Shown in pieces: positions 10,629 through 21,663 of a DNA stretch of 64,000 nt. How positions within the stretch are numbered: position 1 is the stretch's first letter; each line of letters begins with the position of its first letter. The notes under the pieces are model-generated. The model did no database searches, was not told the origin of the DNA, and saw nothing but the letters and a program-made list of their open reading frames with translations. Position numbers and translations under genes: made by a program. The stretch is from Membranipora membranacea (lineage: Eukaryota > Bryozoa > Gymnolaemata > Cheilostomatida > Membraniporidae). The DNA is taken from assembly GCA_914767715.1 (NCBI GenBank), contig OU612072.1:19530001-19594000 (forward strand), written 5' to 3'.

Positions 10629-11952
10629 TACTCCTTCTAGTTCATCTTCCATCTACTGCATGCCTCCCTCATAGTCTGAGTAAGTTTTCACTAATTTTCT
10701 TCCCGTTATTGCATGTATTATTTTTTATTACGTTATGTTTGTTCGTGGATATTTATTAAGAGTAATTACAGAGACATCTAGCACAGAGCATGGTTGACAT
10801 TAAAAGGAAATAGCCACTGCATTGTGGTAATCACAGTAGACAATGGAATACGACCTCACATCCTGTGATGTCCGGTAGCAGACAGATAATGATAAGTGTT
10901 ATCATTATAGGCACGGCATATATAAAATCCCCTAATTTAATTTAATTCCAGATTCCTAATCTCGAAATGCATCATCACCTGAGATTGACAGTGATAAAGT
11001 GCTGGACTTAATCACTGTTGTTTACATTCCAAATGTTTATTTTAAATATATTGTCAGGAATGATTGTTAACGTAAAGATTGTCTGATTGACATGTTTTTA
11101 AAGATTGAGAAATGGGCACTGGCATTTTGTTAAAGATTGAGAAATGGGCACTGGCATTGATGATGCTTTGGCCTTGTCTTTGGGAAGGGGCAATAATAAT
11201 CCCTGGGTAAAAAATAAAGGCGTCAAAACAATGAGTAGTTAAAACGGACGATTGATGTTGAGAGATTTCAACATAAAGTTGAGGGTCATATTTTGACTTA
11301 TCAACTTCACTAGTGTATTATTGCCGAATGGAGAGAAAATCAGTGTAAGGACCTATATTGGGACATACTCAAGATCCGATAAGGTTTTGTTGCCTGTATT
11401 TTTTTAACACTTGAGCACTTGAACTCTTAAAGAAACAAAAGAAAACGAATAACAAATTAATTTTCTATTAACATAAAGAACATCCTTAGAATGATGACCC
11501 TAGCAAGGGCTAAAAAAATAGCCAACATTGTTATGACAATTTCGCACAGCTACTTATATTATGTACCCAAACCAAAGTCTGAGATGAAAGAATTTGACTG
11601 GTTCTAACACGACTGTTCATATCAGTGACATGTGCAGTAGGGTCGAGGTGGAAGCTCAACATGTTGCTTAATTTGTGTCATCCGCCTGGTTGGCTGTTTA
11701 ACACGTCGCTGGGTTGTCTGCTGGTTAGGTTGCTGATCTTGCTATTGGGTTGGTTGCTAAATTTGTTGTTGGATGGGCTGCTCATATGTTGGGTGAAATA
11801 GTTGCGGTTAAACTTCATGTGTCAGAGACAGTTACCTGGTCTTGCCTCTCAGGCTGTGTTGGTGTGTCATGTGGTTGAGGCGTCGTACGTCCGTCCGTCT
11901 CAGGTGTCATTGTTTTCAACCCAGTTCTATTTTCCGTTCTTCGTTTGCGCTG
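10629..11952. other. No gene; receptor 3' flank with 32-bp duplication (unit 1)
   Basis: Contains a 32-base tandem duplication (AAGATTGAGAAATGGGCACT at 11,101 and 11,133) present in units 1 and 2 but single in unit 3. At 11,690-11,952 lies the stretch downstream of the receptor stop codon that still looks coding when read on from the stop (see findings). The long purine/pyrimidine runs hold no other gene. Confidence 0.5.
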
Positions 11953-14064
11953 TTAATTTGTACCTAAAGGATTGCTTCTATTGTTCCCTCTTCCTCTGAG
12001 CTTTTCATCTGCAGCTAAGATCCCCAAATTATGGTAGCCGTGTTTGCTGTTTACTCTCGGCTCTTCTAAATATCCATGAGTATTGCTTAGATGTCTGTCC
12101 ACCAGCAAAGCCCACTTTACAGTCGGCCTTATCACCATTTTGGAGGACAGATTTTGTTATTTGTAAGTTATCCTGTTTTTCTGCCAGCTCAAATCCATTG
12201 AAAAACCATTTATAACCTAAGGCTTCTGAGCTTAGCGAGAAACATAAAAATACATCACAATACAGATGAAATTATGACGGTGTTTCCTTTTCTAGAACAA
12301 TAGTTTTTACCATCTCTATCCTGATGGTGTCCTTGAAGTCAATATATTGAGGCATCACATGCATCCATTTGATAACATTTGATTTAGACCCAGGGAAATT
12401 GATATGGGACTCATCAGTACATGTAATGTTAATTCCTTCCCTGTCTTGTCTGCTAGGCTCATAGGAAGTATCATTAAGGTGTAAGAACACTTTGTCGCTG
12501 ACTCTCTGAACCTCTGTAACAAAACGATTTAATCACGTAATTGCAGTGCTTTAATTTTTTGCCGATAAAGATGTTGCTGCTGTGAAGACATAACTTGTTT
12601 TTTATTTTATTGAAGTTGGTATCTAGGTCATTAACCCAAAACAGCCTCATTACATTTAAAATCGAATGTTATGTTATCGGACGGTTCAATTTAAATATAA
12701 ATCTAATGTGGATAATATTGTTGGGTTGTCACTATCTCTAAGTCAACAGCTAACGTGGACAGGCTCTTTTCATAGTATTTAGACAATTGGGTCGTATTAT
12801 AAGTGTCTCACACATATTATTTGGAAAATTTAACATGATTTATAAACTTACTGTAAGTGTAGCTGGAGCTAGGTTTTCCTCTAACCGATTCACAGGAGAA
12901 GTTGAACCTTATTCCTTCCTCAACCACATCACTGAGGCTCAATGTGAGGTTCTGTGGAGCTACCTTTAGATCAGGGATCATGGACAAGTTATTATGATGA
13001 TCCGTATATAATATTGAGCTCAATCTACCAGTCCTGTACTCTGCAATGCAATTAAACCTTAAATAATCTCTCTGCATAGCTTGAGTGAGATTTCCTGTTA
13101 CTGTGATTTGCTTTTCGTCTCTGTTCCCGCAGTCATCTGAGGAAAAGTTGTTCCATTGAGGAATGCGCTGTCCATTATCAGCTGTTCCATCTATAATATA
13201 ATTCCCATTGTACTGACAACCTATTCTGTATCTTCTCCTTTCTTTACTAATGAATATTAAGTAGATCAATTCCGGTTTGTTTATTGGTATAGCGTCTTCA
13301 TAACTGGTACCATTTCCTGTCCCGGCATCACAAGAGAACCTACAAGTTTCAGATATTCATTGGTATCACAGGAATGATCTAATCACATATATCATTGGTC
13401 ATATGACATCAGTATTATAAACTGATTAATGTGAGGACAGTATTATTCTAGCCAGGAAATGAATTCAGATTTAGAGTGTCGTTGGGAATGTAAAGATTTA
13501 GTCAGTTTTGCAGTTAAGAAAAAAAGAAATAATTGTCTATCCCTATGCAAGTTCCACGGTCATGGACAGTTGCAATTAAGAGCCGAATAAATTGGCAGGT
13601 GATATATCAACACCAGAGCAATATGAAAGAAACTATAATTTGTTGCAACATACTAAAATCACTGTTAAGGGAAGACATCCAGGTAAGGATAAAAAAACAG
13701 GCTTTCAATTGTCAGGCTTGGCAACCACACATATTAAATCCAAATCGGTAGAGACATACATGGTTCTAACTTTACTGTCGTCCAGGATGGACTGATATAT
13801 TGGCATGATACAATGTTGCGCTTGGGCCCTTTTGATATCTGAAGATAACTTGACAAAGCTAAAGCAGAATGATTGAATATTGAGTTTGTTTTTCCTTTTA
13901 GTATAAGTTGTTACTTACTCGAATGGCTGCCCTTCATAGAACTCTGTAGAAGGTTTGTACGTGAATTTTACTCCTCGAGGGCCCTGATAACTCCATACAT
14001 ATCGGTTGTATCCGCCGATACACAGTAAAAGTACTAGACTGATGACCATGACTTCTAGCTTCAT
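11953..14064 (-). pseudogene. Type I membrane Ig-like receptor, unit 1 copy (broken)
   Basis: Exons on the minus strand: 13,919-14,064 (signal peptide, MKLEVMVISLVLLLCIGG), 12,852-13,339 and 11,953-12,513, with the same splice sites and phases as the intact unit 2 gene. In exon 3, TCA has become TAA in the context ETPS-stop (about 12,273). A further 109 bases covering the transmembrane segment and start of the tail are missing at about 12,015 (junction TAAG|ATCCCC), with another single-base deletion next to it. Even if transcribed, it could only yield a soluble, truncated ectodomain. Exons 1 and 2 are open and almost identical to unit 2, so the damage is recent. Confidence 0.85.
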
Positions 14065-15479
14065 AATCTTCTTTATACCAATTGATTCGAAGGTGAATGA
14101 TTTCTTTCTAAACTTGATTAAGTGAGCCAGACTAGTAGTACATGTTTGCGAAAACAACTAAACTACATGACCAACACATTTCACTGGTCATACAGTAATC
14201 TCATAACAGTACACATTCAGACTATTCATTGTTTCACATGTGGATAATTGATAACATTAAGTTATTAAAAGCTGTGAGATCGCAGTCATTTCACCACATA
14301 GTACATCTCCTTTCAGGTTCATTCATGATACAGCAACAACGATACTCTAGCGGATACCTCAGAACTATTTACTGGTTGCTGATAAAAGAAGTAATAGTTG
14401 TTACCAAGCCTTCCCATGAAATTATTGTCAGAAAAAATTAAATTATTTAGATTAAAAATGTATTTTCCGCTCTCTAACATTAAATACAAGTTATTAAAGA
14501 ATGGATTCTGAGTTCAAAGTGTGTGAGAGGTTTGAGCTGGTAAACTAGTTGAATCATTTTAGTATTACAATCCTAGTAAATATGACACCAGAGTGAGGTG
14601 CTTGATTACCCCATCGATTTTGCACCTTGTTAATTCGAAATTGAGACAGTATTATAAGTTGGCTTCTCTGAACAAGAGAGAACATAACTCATTTACCAGA
14701 TGACACAGTTCATGAATTGAGGTTGTCTTCAATGGTCAAGGAAGAATATATGTCCTTGTAAAGATGATTGTCATTGAAAAAACGGGTGATAAGGGTGATA
14801 GAGAGTTGGGACTAATGGAAATTGTCTTCTGTATTACTCAAGATGTGAACCAAACAAGAATAAAACTTATTAACAATCAATAAAATCTCATTCCATGCCC
14901 AACTAGAATTCGCGATAAATATAAATATTAACTTCACTTCATATTCTTGTTTAACCCAAGAATTTGCAAATCAAGTCCTGCACCCAACACTTTTGACATT
15001 TTCAGTCCATGATGCCTGTGTGTGCATCTTTTATTTGCGGGGTGAACAAGACCAACTCCAACTATGTGTACATACAAGGAATTGTACAGGTAGAACTCGT
15101 GATTAATTAAGAGAGAACCTCCCTATTCCTTTTCACAGCTGTACCTCCTATGATAACATTTAACCTGAGACTCGGTTTTAAAAGATCAAGGAACAAAAAA
15201 GTTTTTAATTTTAACTTGATTATAACAATATTTCTGTGTTCATTTTGAAAACCTCAAATTAAACTAAAATTAACCCTTGTGAAGCAAGCACTCCGTCCAA
15301 CCATTCACAAAACTCAACTGATGACACAAATTAAACTTTTTTTATCCCGTTTGATTTATTGAATTCAAGTTCTTTGGGCTACGCAAATGATAGCCAGCTG
15401 AGACAATGGCATAGTAACAGGTGTAACACTACTACAGTTTTCACCACCCAGTTATTTCTGACCTGTTTTCTGCCATTTT
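14065..15479. other. No gene; receptor upstream region (unit 1)
   Basis: The 5' flank of the receptor gene, repeated at 33,049-34,465 and in part at 53,970-54,700 and 57,960-58,295. No clear TATA box or other promoter element can be fixed. The conserved intergenic blocks show only substitutions and short indels between units. Confidence 0.5.
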
Positions 15480-17765
15480 ATAGGAAGGGCATCCGGCCGT
15501 GGAAAACCCTGCCACAACAGGAACTTTGCAAGTACCAAGTGGACGATCTGACTATGCTAGGAGGCCGCCCGTATTTTGCAGCACGCAGCAGAACCAAGTT
15601 TGCCCCGACGCTGTGACAAATAAGAGAGAGGGGCAGAACAAACAAATGCAGATAGCTTCGTTAAATGCAGGAACGCTAGCTAGTAAAAGCAGAGAGATAG
15701 CGGCAGTGATGACAGTCAGTAGAATTGATATTCTTTGGCTGCAGGAAACTAAATGGACAGGAGGTCAATCGAAAGGAAAGGCCCAAAATTTTGGTGAGGG
15801 ATGCAAGCTGTATTATTGTGGAGGGAAACGACCAAGGAGTGGAGTTGGGATTTGTCACAGCAGCTACTGGCAGGATAAGGTGATGAATGTATCACAGAGA
15901 ATGATGAAAATGAAATTGGTAACATCAAGGAGGAACTATAACATTGTAAGCGCCTACGCACCTTAGCAAGGATGTGAATAATGGGAGAAAGATCATTTAG
16001 GAACCAACTGAAGAATGCGTTTAGTAGGATACCAGGTGTGAAGGAGGTTATTGTTGCAGGAGATCTAAGTGGACATGTTGGCATGGATAGAACAGGGTTT
16101 GAAATATGGCAAGGAGGACAGTCCTTAGGAATGAGGAAGGAGAGAAGATCCTTATATTTGCTCAGATTTACTACCTAGCGCTATTCAACACCTTCTTTGA
16201 AAAGAAGGATGAGCATTTGGTAAAATACAGGAGTGGTCGCTACTTTTCGGTGATCGATTACATACTAGTTCGGAGATCCATGATGGGAAAGGTAAAGAAT
16301 GGAACGATAATAACAGAAGAATCGATAGCTTCCCAGTATCCATTGCTGGTCGCTGACTTAAACATACAGAAGCAGAAGGAGAACAGAAGGGAAATACTTG
16401 AGAGAATAGGATGGTGGAAACTGAAGGAGACAGAAGGGGATGAGTTTGAGATGAAGTTGATGGAGATCATCATGGAAAAGGAGCAATGGAGGAATCGACA
16501 TGGGAGAACACATATGTGGTACAGTCAGGATAGCGCAGGAAGAGCTAGGAGTCTCAAGGGGAGGGAAATATATAGAAAAAGAGTCCTGGTGGTGGAATTT
16601 AGAGGTCCAGGAAGTTGTAAGGGAGAAAAAGGAAGCTTTCAATCGATGGAAAACAGTGTGGAGAGATGAAGACCAAGATCAAAACCAAGAAAGTATAGTT
16701 GAGGAGGAATATCGAACGAAGAATAAGGAGCACAAGTCAAAGTAGCATAGGCAAAAGAGAAGGCATATGAAGAGGTTTACAAAGGCCTTGAAGAGAATGG
16801 ATCAAAGAACTTATACAAGCTGGCCAAAATGACAAAGCGAAGATCTTTGGACAAGATAGGAAGAAGTTTGTGAGAGATGGTGATGGCCTATATTATCAGA
16901 GTATGGAGATATCAAAAGGAGATGCCAGGAGTATTTCGATCAACTACTCACCACTAGGATGAAAAGGATGGAATTAGAAGAGGTCCAGCAAGTAGAAGGG
17001 CCATTGCTCTGATTAGTGATGAGGAAGTGAAAACCCAGCTCGAGAAACTGAAGAAAGGGAAAGCAGCCAGATCGGATGAGTTCCCTATTGAGATCAGATT
17101 GAGTCAAGAGATTAGGAGATACCGGATTGAGTTGGATGACATCAGTTTTGAGGGATATACATGGGACAGGGATACCAGCTACATGGAGGAAGAGTCGGAA
17201 AACACCACTTTATAAACAGAAGGTAGACCCCCTGTACTGTGCTAACTTCCGAGGCATTAAACTTCTCAGTCACTGCCTCAAGCTCTGGGAAAGGATAGTG
17301 GAATCTAAACTGAGGGCTATTGTTGACATATCTGAGAGACAGTTCGGATTTCATAAAGGCAAATCAATGTATGAAACCTGTTCCACAACTGTGGAATACA
17401 AATGTGGGATCTACAGAGGAAGTGAGGATAAATGTTGGCTTACACCAAGGCTCAGCTCTCAGTCCCTTCCTTTTCATGGTGATTTTGGATGTGATCACGG
17501 AGTAGATAGTTAAAGCACCCCCATGGGCCTTGCTGTTTGCAGATGATTTAGTTCTATGCGACAGGGAGGCAGATGGAATTGAGGGTCGACTGGAGCACTG
17601 GAGAAAACACCTAGAGAACTGAAACTGAGCAGTACCAAAACGGAGTACATGCCACCAACAGGAGCAACTAGGAAGATCAAACTGAAAAACTACAACCAGC
17701 ATGACTATAGTGGAGTACCTGAAAAAACTGCCTTTAAGTACCTTGCCCATGCCCATGCCCTTTGA
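15480..17765 (+). mobile_element. RTE-like non-LTR retrotransposon, decayed (unit 1)
   Basis: Starts near AGGAAGGGCATCCGGCCGTGG. The first frame has the apurinic-type endonuclease: IASLNAGTL (15,650), ILWLQETKWTG (15,730), then after a frame change VIVAGDLSGHVGMDR (16,040) and, in a third frame, FSVIDYILVRR (16,245). The reverse transcriptase follows: KLKKGKAARSDEFPIE (17,045), YCANFRGIKLLSHCLKLWER (17,240), LHQGSALSPFLF (17,440), LLFADDLVLCD (catalytic ADD, about 17,530) and LSSTKTEYM (17,625). Several stops and frameshifts break it into pieces, so it cannot move. It ends near the short repeat CCCATGCCCATGCCC (17,745), as RTE elements often do. Confidence 0.85.
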
Positions 17766-18436
17766 CCAGCTGAGCTACCTCCTACGTTTGAACTACCTTC
17801 TACTCCTACTCTTACTTACCTGGACTATGTATTTACCACTCATACCAGCTGTGAGGTCCACCTTTCGTAATAAAAAACAGTCATCATTTCGCAGCCTACA
17901 TACTTACAAGTTTTCTTTAAGATATGACCGTATACTCCTTACTGAGCAAATAAATTGACACCTTGGTTAACATGAGTTATTCACCAACCCCTACGGTATC
18001 AAGTGAGAAACTTTAGTTGTCCTTATAGACATATCAAAAATGGATGAACTAGTGATATTAACAACATTGAACATCATGGAGAATGTGAACTGAGAGAATG
18101 TAGTTGTCTCAAAATACATCACATAACATAAGAATTTATATGGCATGTTCCCGTGAAAAAACCTTGTTATAATTCGTATTTTTGAACGAATTGTCAAGCA
18201 CTTTTGCCATAAAATCATTATTATGTATGATAACCTTAAGTTTTTTATATCAATATTAGAATGACTGATAAATTATGCAGCATGAAATTTATATTCAACG
18301 AAAACTGATATATTTTCATATTGTCAACCTAAAAGTATGACTACGAGACCATCGAGTAACTCTCTGTTGTAATTGATGAATAGGTTGAACAATGGTGCAT
18401 TGATATAGTATCATAACTTGGTGTTTAGTTACATAC
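17766..18436. other. No gene; SINE-A-like head fragment at left end (unit 1)
   Basis: Immediately after the RTE tail, at about 17,762-17,790, the minus strand reads GGAGGTAGCTCAGCTGGTCA, an A-box sequence nearly the same as the SINE-A head, without a B box. The rest is AT-rich with no coding pattern. Unit 2 has the same (36,755-37,469) plus about 50 extra bases near 36,837. Confidence 0.45.
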
Positions 18437-18561
18437 CGGAGTTGAGAGTACTATCTCTTGTTTCTTCCTTCCATCAGTGAATTCATTGAGTGCATCATCT
18501 GTTACATGTTCATAATCCTTACCAAACAGCTCATGGTTCCTTGGTACGAAACCGCCATAAC
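18437..18561 (-). pseudogene. Isolated exon of a FAM166/CIMIP2-like (UPF0605) ciliary protein (unit 1)
   Basis: A 125-base minus-strand exon between acceptor TTTTCTAG and donor GTATGT, open in one frame: GYGGFVPRNHELFGKDYEHV, then TDDALNEFTDGRK and IVLSTP. The pattern GY-x-G-[FY]-x-P-R ... [LF]FG-x-x-[YF] ... T is the signature of the UPF0605/FAM166 family, now named CIMIP2 (microtubule inner proteins of cilia). No flanking exons of this gene were found within 3 kb on either side, so the unit appears to have picked up one exon. The exact family member cannot be told. Confidence 0.5.
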
Positions 18562-19800
18562 CTAGAAAAGAAATGTCTCATACAACAGCTTGTTTGAGGG
18601 ACAAACTGAGGTTGTAACATTATAGGAACTGGGCGTCGGATATATGCTGTGAAAATGAATAGAATTTTGACAACTATCATCCTTTATTATGCCAATCCTT
18701 CTGTTCAACTTCATCAAAGTAAGTACGGGATAGTTTTGTTTATATCTATCTGGGTATTGCGAGGAACGGAATTTGTTAACTCACTCACTGTGCGCATATA
18801 CTCACTGTGCATATACTTTAAGAGAGTATATGCTGTGAGGAACGGAAATTGGTATATGCCGTGTACTATTAGTATGTATAGTTGTTATATAACCGTCCTA
18901 CTTATAAATTGGTTCTAACTATGTTTGTAGTTATGGTTTTAAATCTTGCACTCCGGACACTTCAAAATGTCACTTTATTGTGTAATTTATTTGTAGTTCT
19001 AATTTGGAGTTACCTCCTCTTTCATGCACTGAAGAAAGACAAGATCGCTCAAATCTATTAAAACGTGGTTCCAATTGGTAATGCTAGCACTCTGGTGAGT
19101 ACGAGGTATTTAACTTATTAATTTATAGTGACGAACAGCTGGTTCCCACTACTCCACAAAGCAATTTACTACGGGGTTGTTATTGAGCCTGACCTCTTCT
19201 TAGCTTCACTAGAAGTTGCCTTCAAGTTGTTTAAGAAAGGTTCCTGCCGATAACCTGCTAAGACCCCTGTCTTGTTCTAACAGTAAAACTCTTGATGAGT
19301 TTCGAGACAATGCTCTTACACCACAAAGTCAATATAATCCTTAGATGTTAATATGACACAATCACTATTTATGAATGTTTTCAGGTACGTTTGATATTTT
19401 TATTAACTCACTTAGGTGACTGATTTTATTTATAAGCACCTACTTGATCTCTGTATAGTGCCTGGAAGCCCAATCAGGTAATCAAGGCGGTGTATCAGTA
19501 TCACAGGCCTCTTAGCCAAGTTAAATTAGCTAAAGACTCCAACCCAATTTCTAGTGAAGGAAAGAGGTATCAGTCTGTGGTCACTCTAAAATTAATGTTC
19601 AATTTCTATATTCAATGTTGAATTAATGTTTCACAGATTAGAGGTATCTTATCTTAAATCGGTAGCGTCCTACTTCTTAAAAACACAAGAATCTAATCCT
19701 AAACTATTATTCCGAAACTTAATCTATTTAACCCCCAAGCAAATATGAATACTAATTAATACTGTTCTGCTTTGACAATAGTTCCCAATGATACTTCTAA
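18562..19800. other. No gene (unit 1 only from 18,759)
   Basis: At 18,759-18,852 a short repeat GAGGAACGGAATTTG/GAGGAACGGAAATTG brackets the near-palindromic TATACTCACTGTGCATATAC. From 18,759 rightward the sequence is absent from unit 2. No coding pattern. Confidence 0.4.
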
Positions 19801-20170
19801 AATGATTTCCGACTTGATATGAGCACCTACTCGAAATACCTGCGTTTATGGTGGGTCACAATGATTTCCGACTTTGATATGAGCACCTTACGCGAATTAC
19901 ATGCGTTTTTGGTTGGTCACAATGATTTCCGACTTTGATATGAGCACCTTACGCGAATTACATGCGTTTTTGGTGGATCACAATGATTTCCGACTTGATA
20001 TGAGCACCTTACGCGAATTACATGCGTTTTTGGTGGGTCACAATGATTTCCGACTTTGATATGAGCACCTTACGCGAATTACATGTGTTTTTGGTGGGTC
20101 ACAATGATTTCCGACTTTGATATGAGCACCTACGCGAATTACATGCGTTTAAGGTGGGTCACAATGATTA
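19801..20170. repeat. Minisatellite, six copies of a 60-61 bp unit
   Basis: The repeats start AATGATTTCCGACTTTGATA and end GGTGGGTCAC, at 19,801, 19,860, 19,921, 19,982, 20,042 and 20,103, followed by a partial AATGATTA. Inner copies are nearly identical (CACCTTACGCGAATTACATG); the first is the most diverged. There are no unique spacers between repeats. Present only in unit 1. Confidence 0.95.
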
Positions 20171-20676
20171 AACCTCCTAAAGTTAATTTTGAATCCTGTT
20201 TCAGAGTGTTGTTATAGTAACAATTAACAACGACTTACTTTAGTTGATTGCAAAATTGCCTTATAAACTCTTAGTGAATATGACCTAACGTCTGAGTACC
20301 TGACGAACTGTCCCTAATTACTTTGCAAATTACTATATGCATAGAAATCAATTACAACAGTATATTCACTAAAGTTATTGTTTATTGTCTTGATACTTAT
20401 AAAAAAATGATAATGTAATTCAAATGATACTCACAGTATATATTGGTCCTTAGACTCCACTTTAGTGTTAGCGTTCCAACAAAGATCTCTGATTTAAGGC
20501 TAGCATTTATTAAATCAAAATATAATGTCTTTTACTAGCTATGTAAAAAGTTGACTGTGCTGCTCAAACAATTAAACTGTACTAATTTACTGTTCAAAAT
20601 TTCGGCCTTTATATAGGTGCCGATTTTTGTGCTGACTCTGCTTGTTGTCGTTTGATTAGCTGTCGGCGGATTAATG
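20171..20676. other. No gene seen
   Basis: AT-rich spacer between the minisatellite and the 229-bp duplication; nothing recognisable. Confidence 0.5.
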
Positions 20677-21112
20677 GATTAGTGTCTCTTGTGGCTTTGT
20701 TATATGAAACCGTTCTGTGGGCACGTCACGTGGTATATGGCTGTTGTTCCTCAGTCTACCTTCTGGAATTTATTGTTCTATTTTTGGGCTGACTTTGTTG
20801 TTGTTACTCCATGATTAATTACTTCTGTGTCATCCTGAAGATTACTTGGTGCTATGACGTTTTGGAAAACCAAATTCCTGAAGATTAATTGGTTCTTGGT
20901 ACTAGGATTAGTGTCTCTTGTGGCTTTGTCATATGAATCCGTTCTGTGGTCACATCACGTGGTATATTGCTGCTGTTCCTCAGTCTACCCTCTGGAATTT
21001 GTTGTTCTATTTTTGGGCTGACTTTGTTGTTGTTACTTCCTGGTTAATTACTTCTGTGTCACCCTGGAGATTACTTGGTACTTGGTACTATGACGTGTTG
21101 GAAAACCAAATT
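20677..21112. repeat. Local tandem duplication, period about 229 bp
   Basis: GATTAGTGTCTCTTGTGGCT occurs at 20,677 and 20,906, and the following about 200 bases match (GGTATAT, CCTCAGTCTACC, TTTTTGGGCTGACTTTG, GGAAAACCAAATT) with scattered substitutions and a 10-base CTTGGTACTTGG expansion in the second copy. No coding content supported. Confidence 0.9.
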
Positions 21113-21469
21113 ACTGCGTCACTGGAATTCCTATTTTCTGACAGGATTAGCCTGCTGCGGTTATCTGCGCTACATCTTTGATGGATTACTTCTGCGTCTC
21201 TCTGCTCGTTGTGTATCCTTGTGACTACAAAATACCATGGCGGTTACTGGGTGCATTTGTATCCATCTCTATCTGTACCCTCTGACTTCTGCGGCTGGCT
21301 GAATATAACTACATATCTCAAGTGCCCATTTTTGGTACTGACAGTATTCCTCCAATAAGCAATCGCTTTCCTCAATGTCTGTACTAGAACTTGGGCAAGC
21401 CAACCAAAGTGGTCAAGTGGACCCGTTTAATGTGCCCCCTCCAGTGCAGCTGGCTTGTGCGGGGTAGTT

Positions 21470-21663
21470 ACCCTATACACTTTGCACACAGGCTACTCCT
21501 TTTTGAAGAGACAGAGGGGATATTTATACTGCTTGCAAGCACGCTGTAGATCTTTTTAATTTATAGTCCTGATCCACAAAGACCTGGTTAGGAAGAATGG
21601 CTTGCCAGCCCGAGGAATCAACTGGATCATTTGACTCTTAACCGTCAGACCACTCCTGACTCC
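21470..21663 (-). mobile_element. SINE-B, tRNA-derived (unit 2)
   Basis: Full copy of the element clipped at the window start; its head is at 21,663 on the minus strand. The left part around CCCTATACACTTTGCACAC aligns to CCCTATACCCATGCCC of the 49-kb copy. Confidence 0.6.

Larger units (their letters stand above)
1..21348. repeat. Tandem segmental duplication, unit 1
   Basis: Position 1 corresponds base by base to about 21,478 in unit 2 and 37,920 in unit 3, and the alignment by eye stays nearly gap-free for kilobases. The left end of the unit lies outside the window. This copy uniquely keeps the 18,759-21,348 block with its minisatellite, and the fullest version of the 6.8-9.4 kb block. It contains SINE-B, a receptor tail remnant, the CXC-gene exons, SINE-C, SINE-A, the broken receptor gene, the RTE element and the CIMIP2-like exon. 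Confidence 0.9.

Noticed and set aside
16358-16642. Minus-strand Ser/Pro/Phe-rich frame
   Set aside because: Antisense shadow of the purine-rich RTE coding strand.
17364-17756. 130-codon minus-strand frame (and 36,350-36,742)
   Set aside because: It is antisense to the RTE reverse transcriptase, whose motifs are on the plus strand.
19801-20170. CRISPR-like array
   Set aside because: The repeats abut each other without unique spacers, in an animal sequence; it is a minisatellite.
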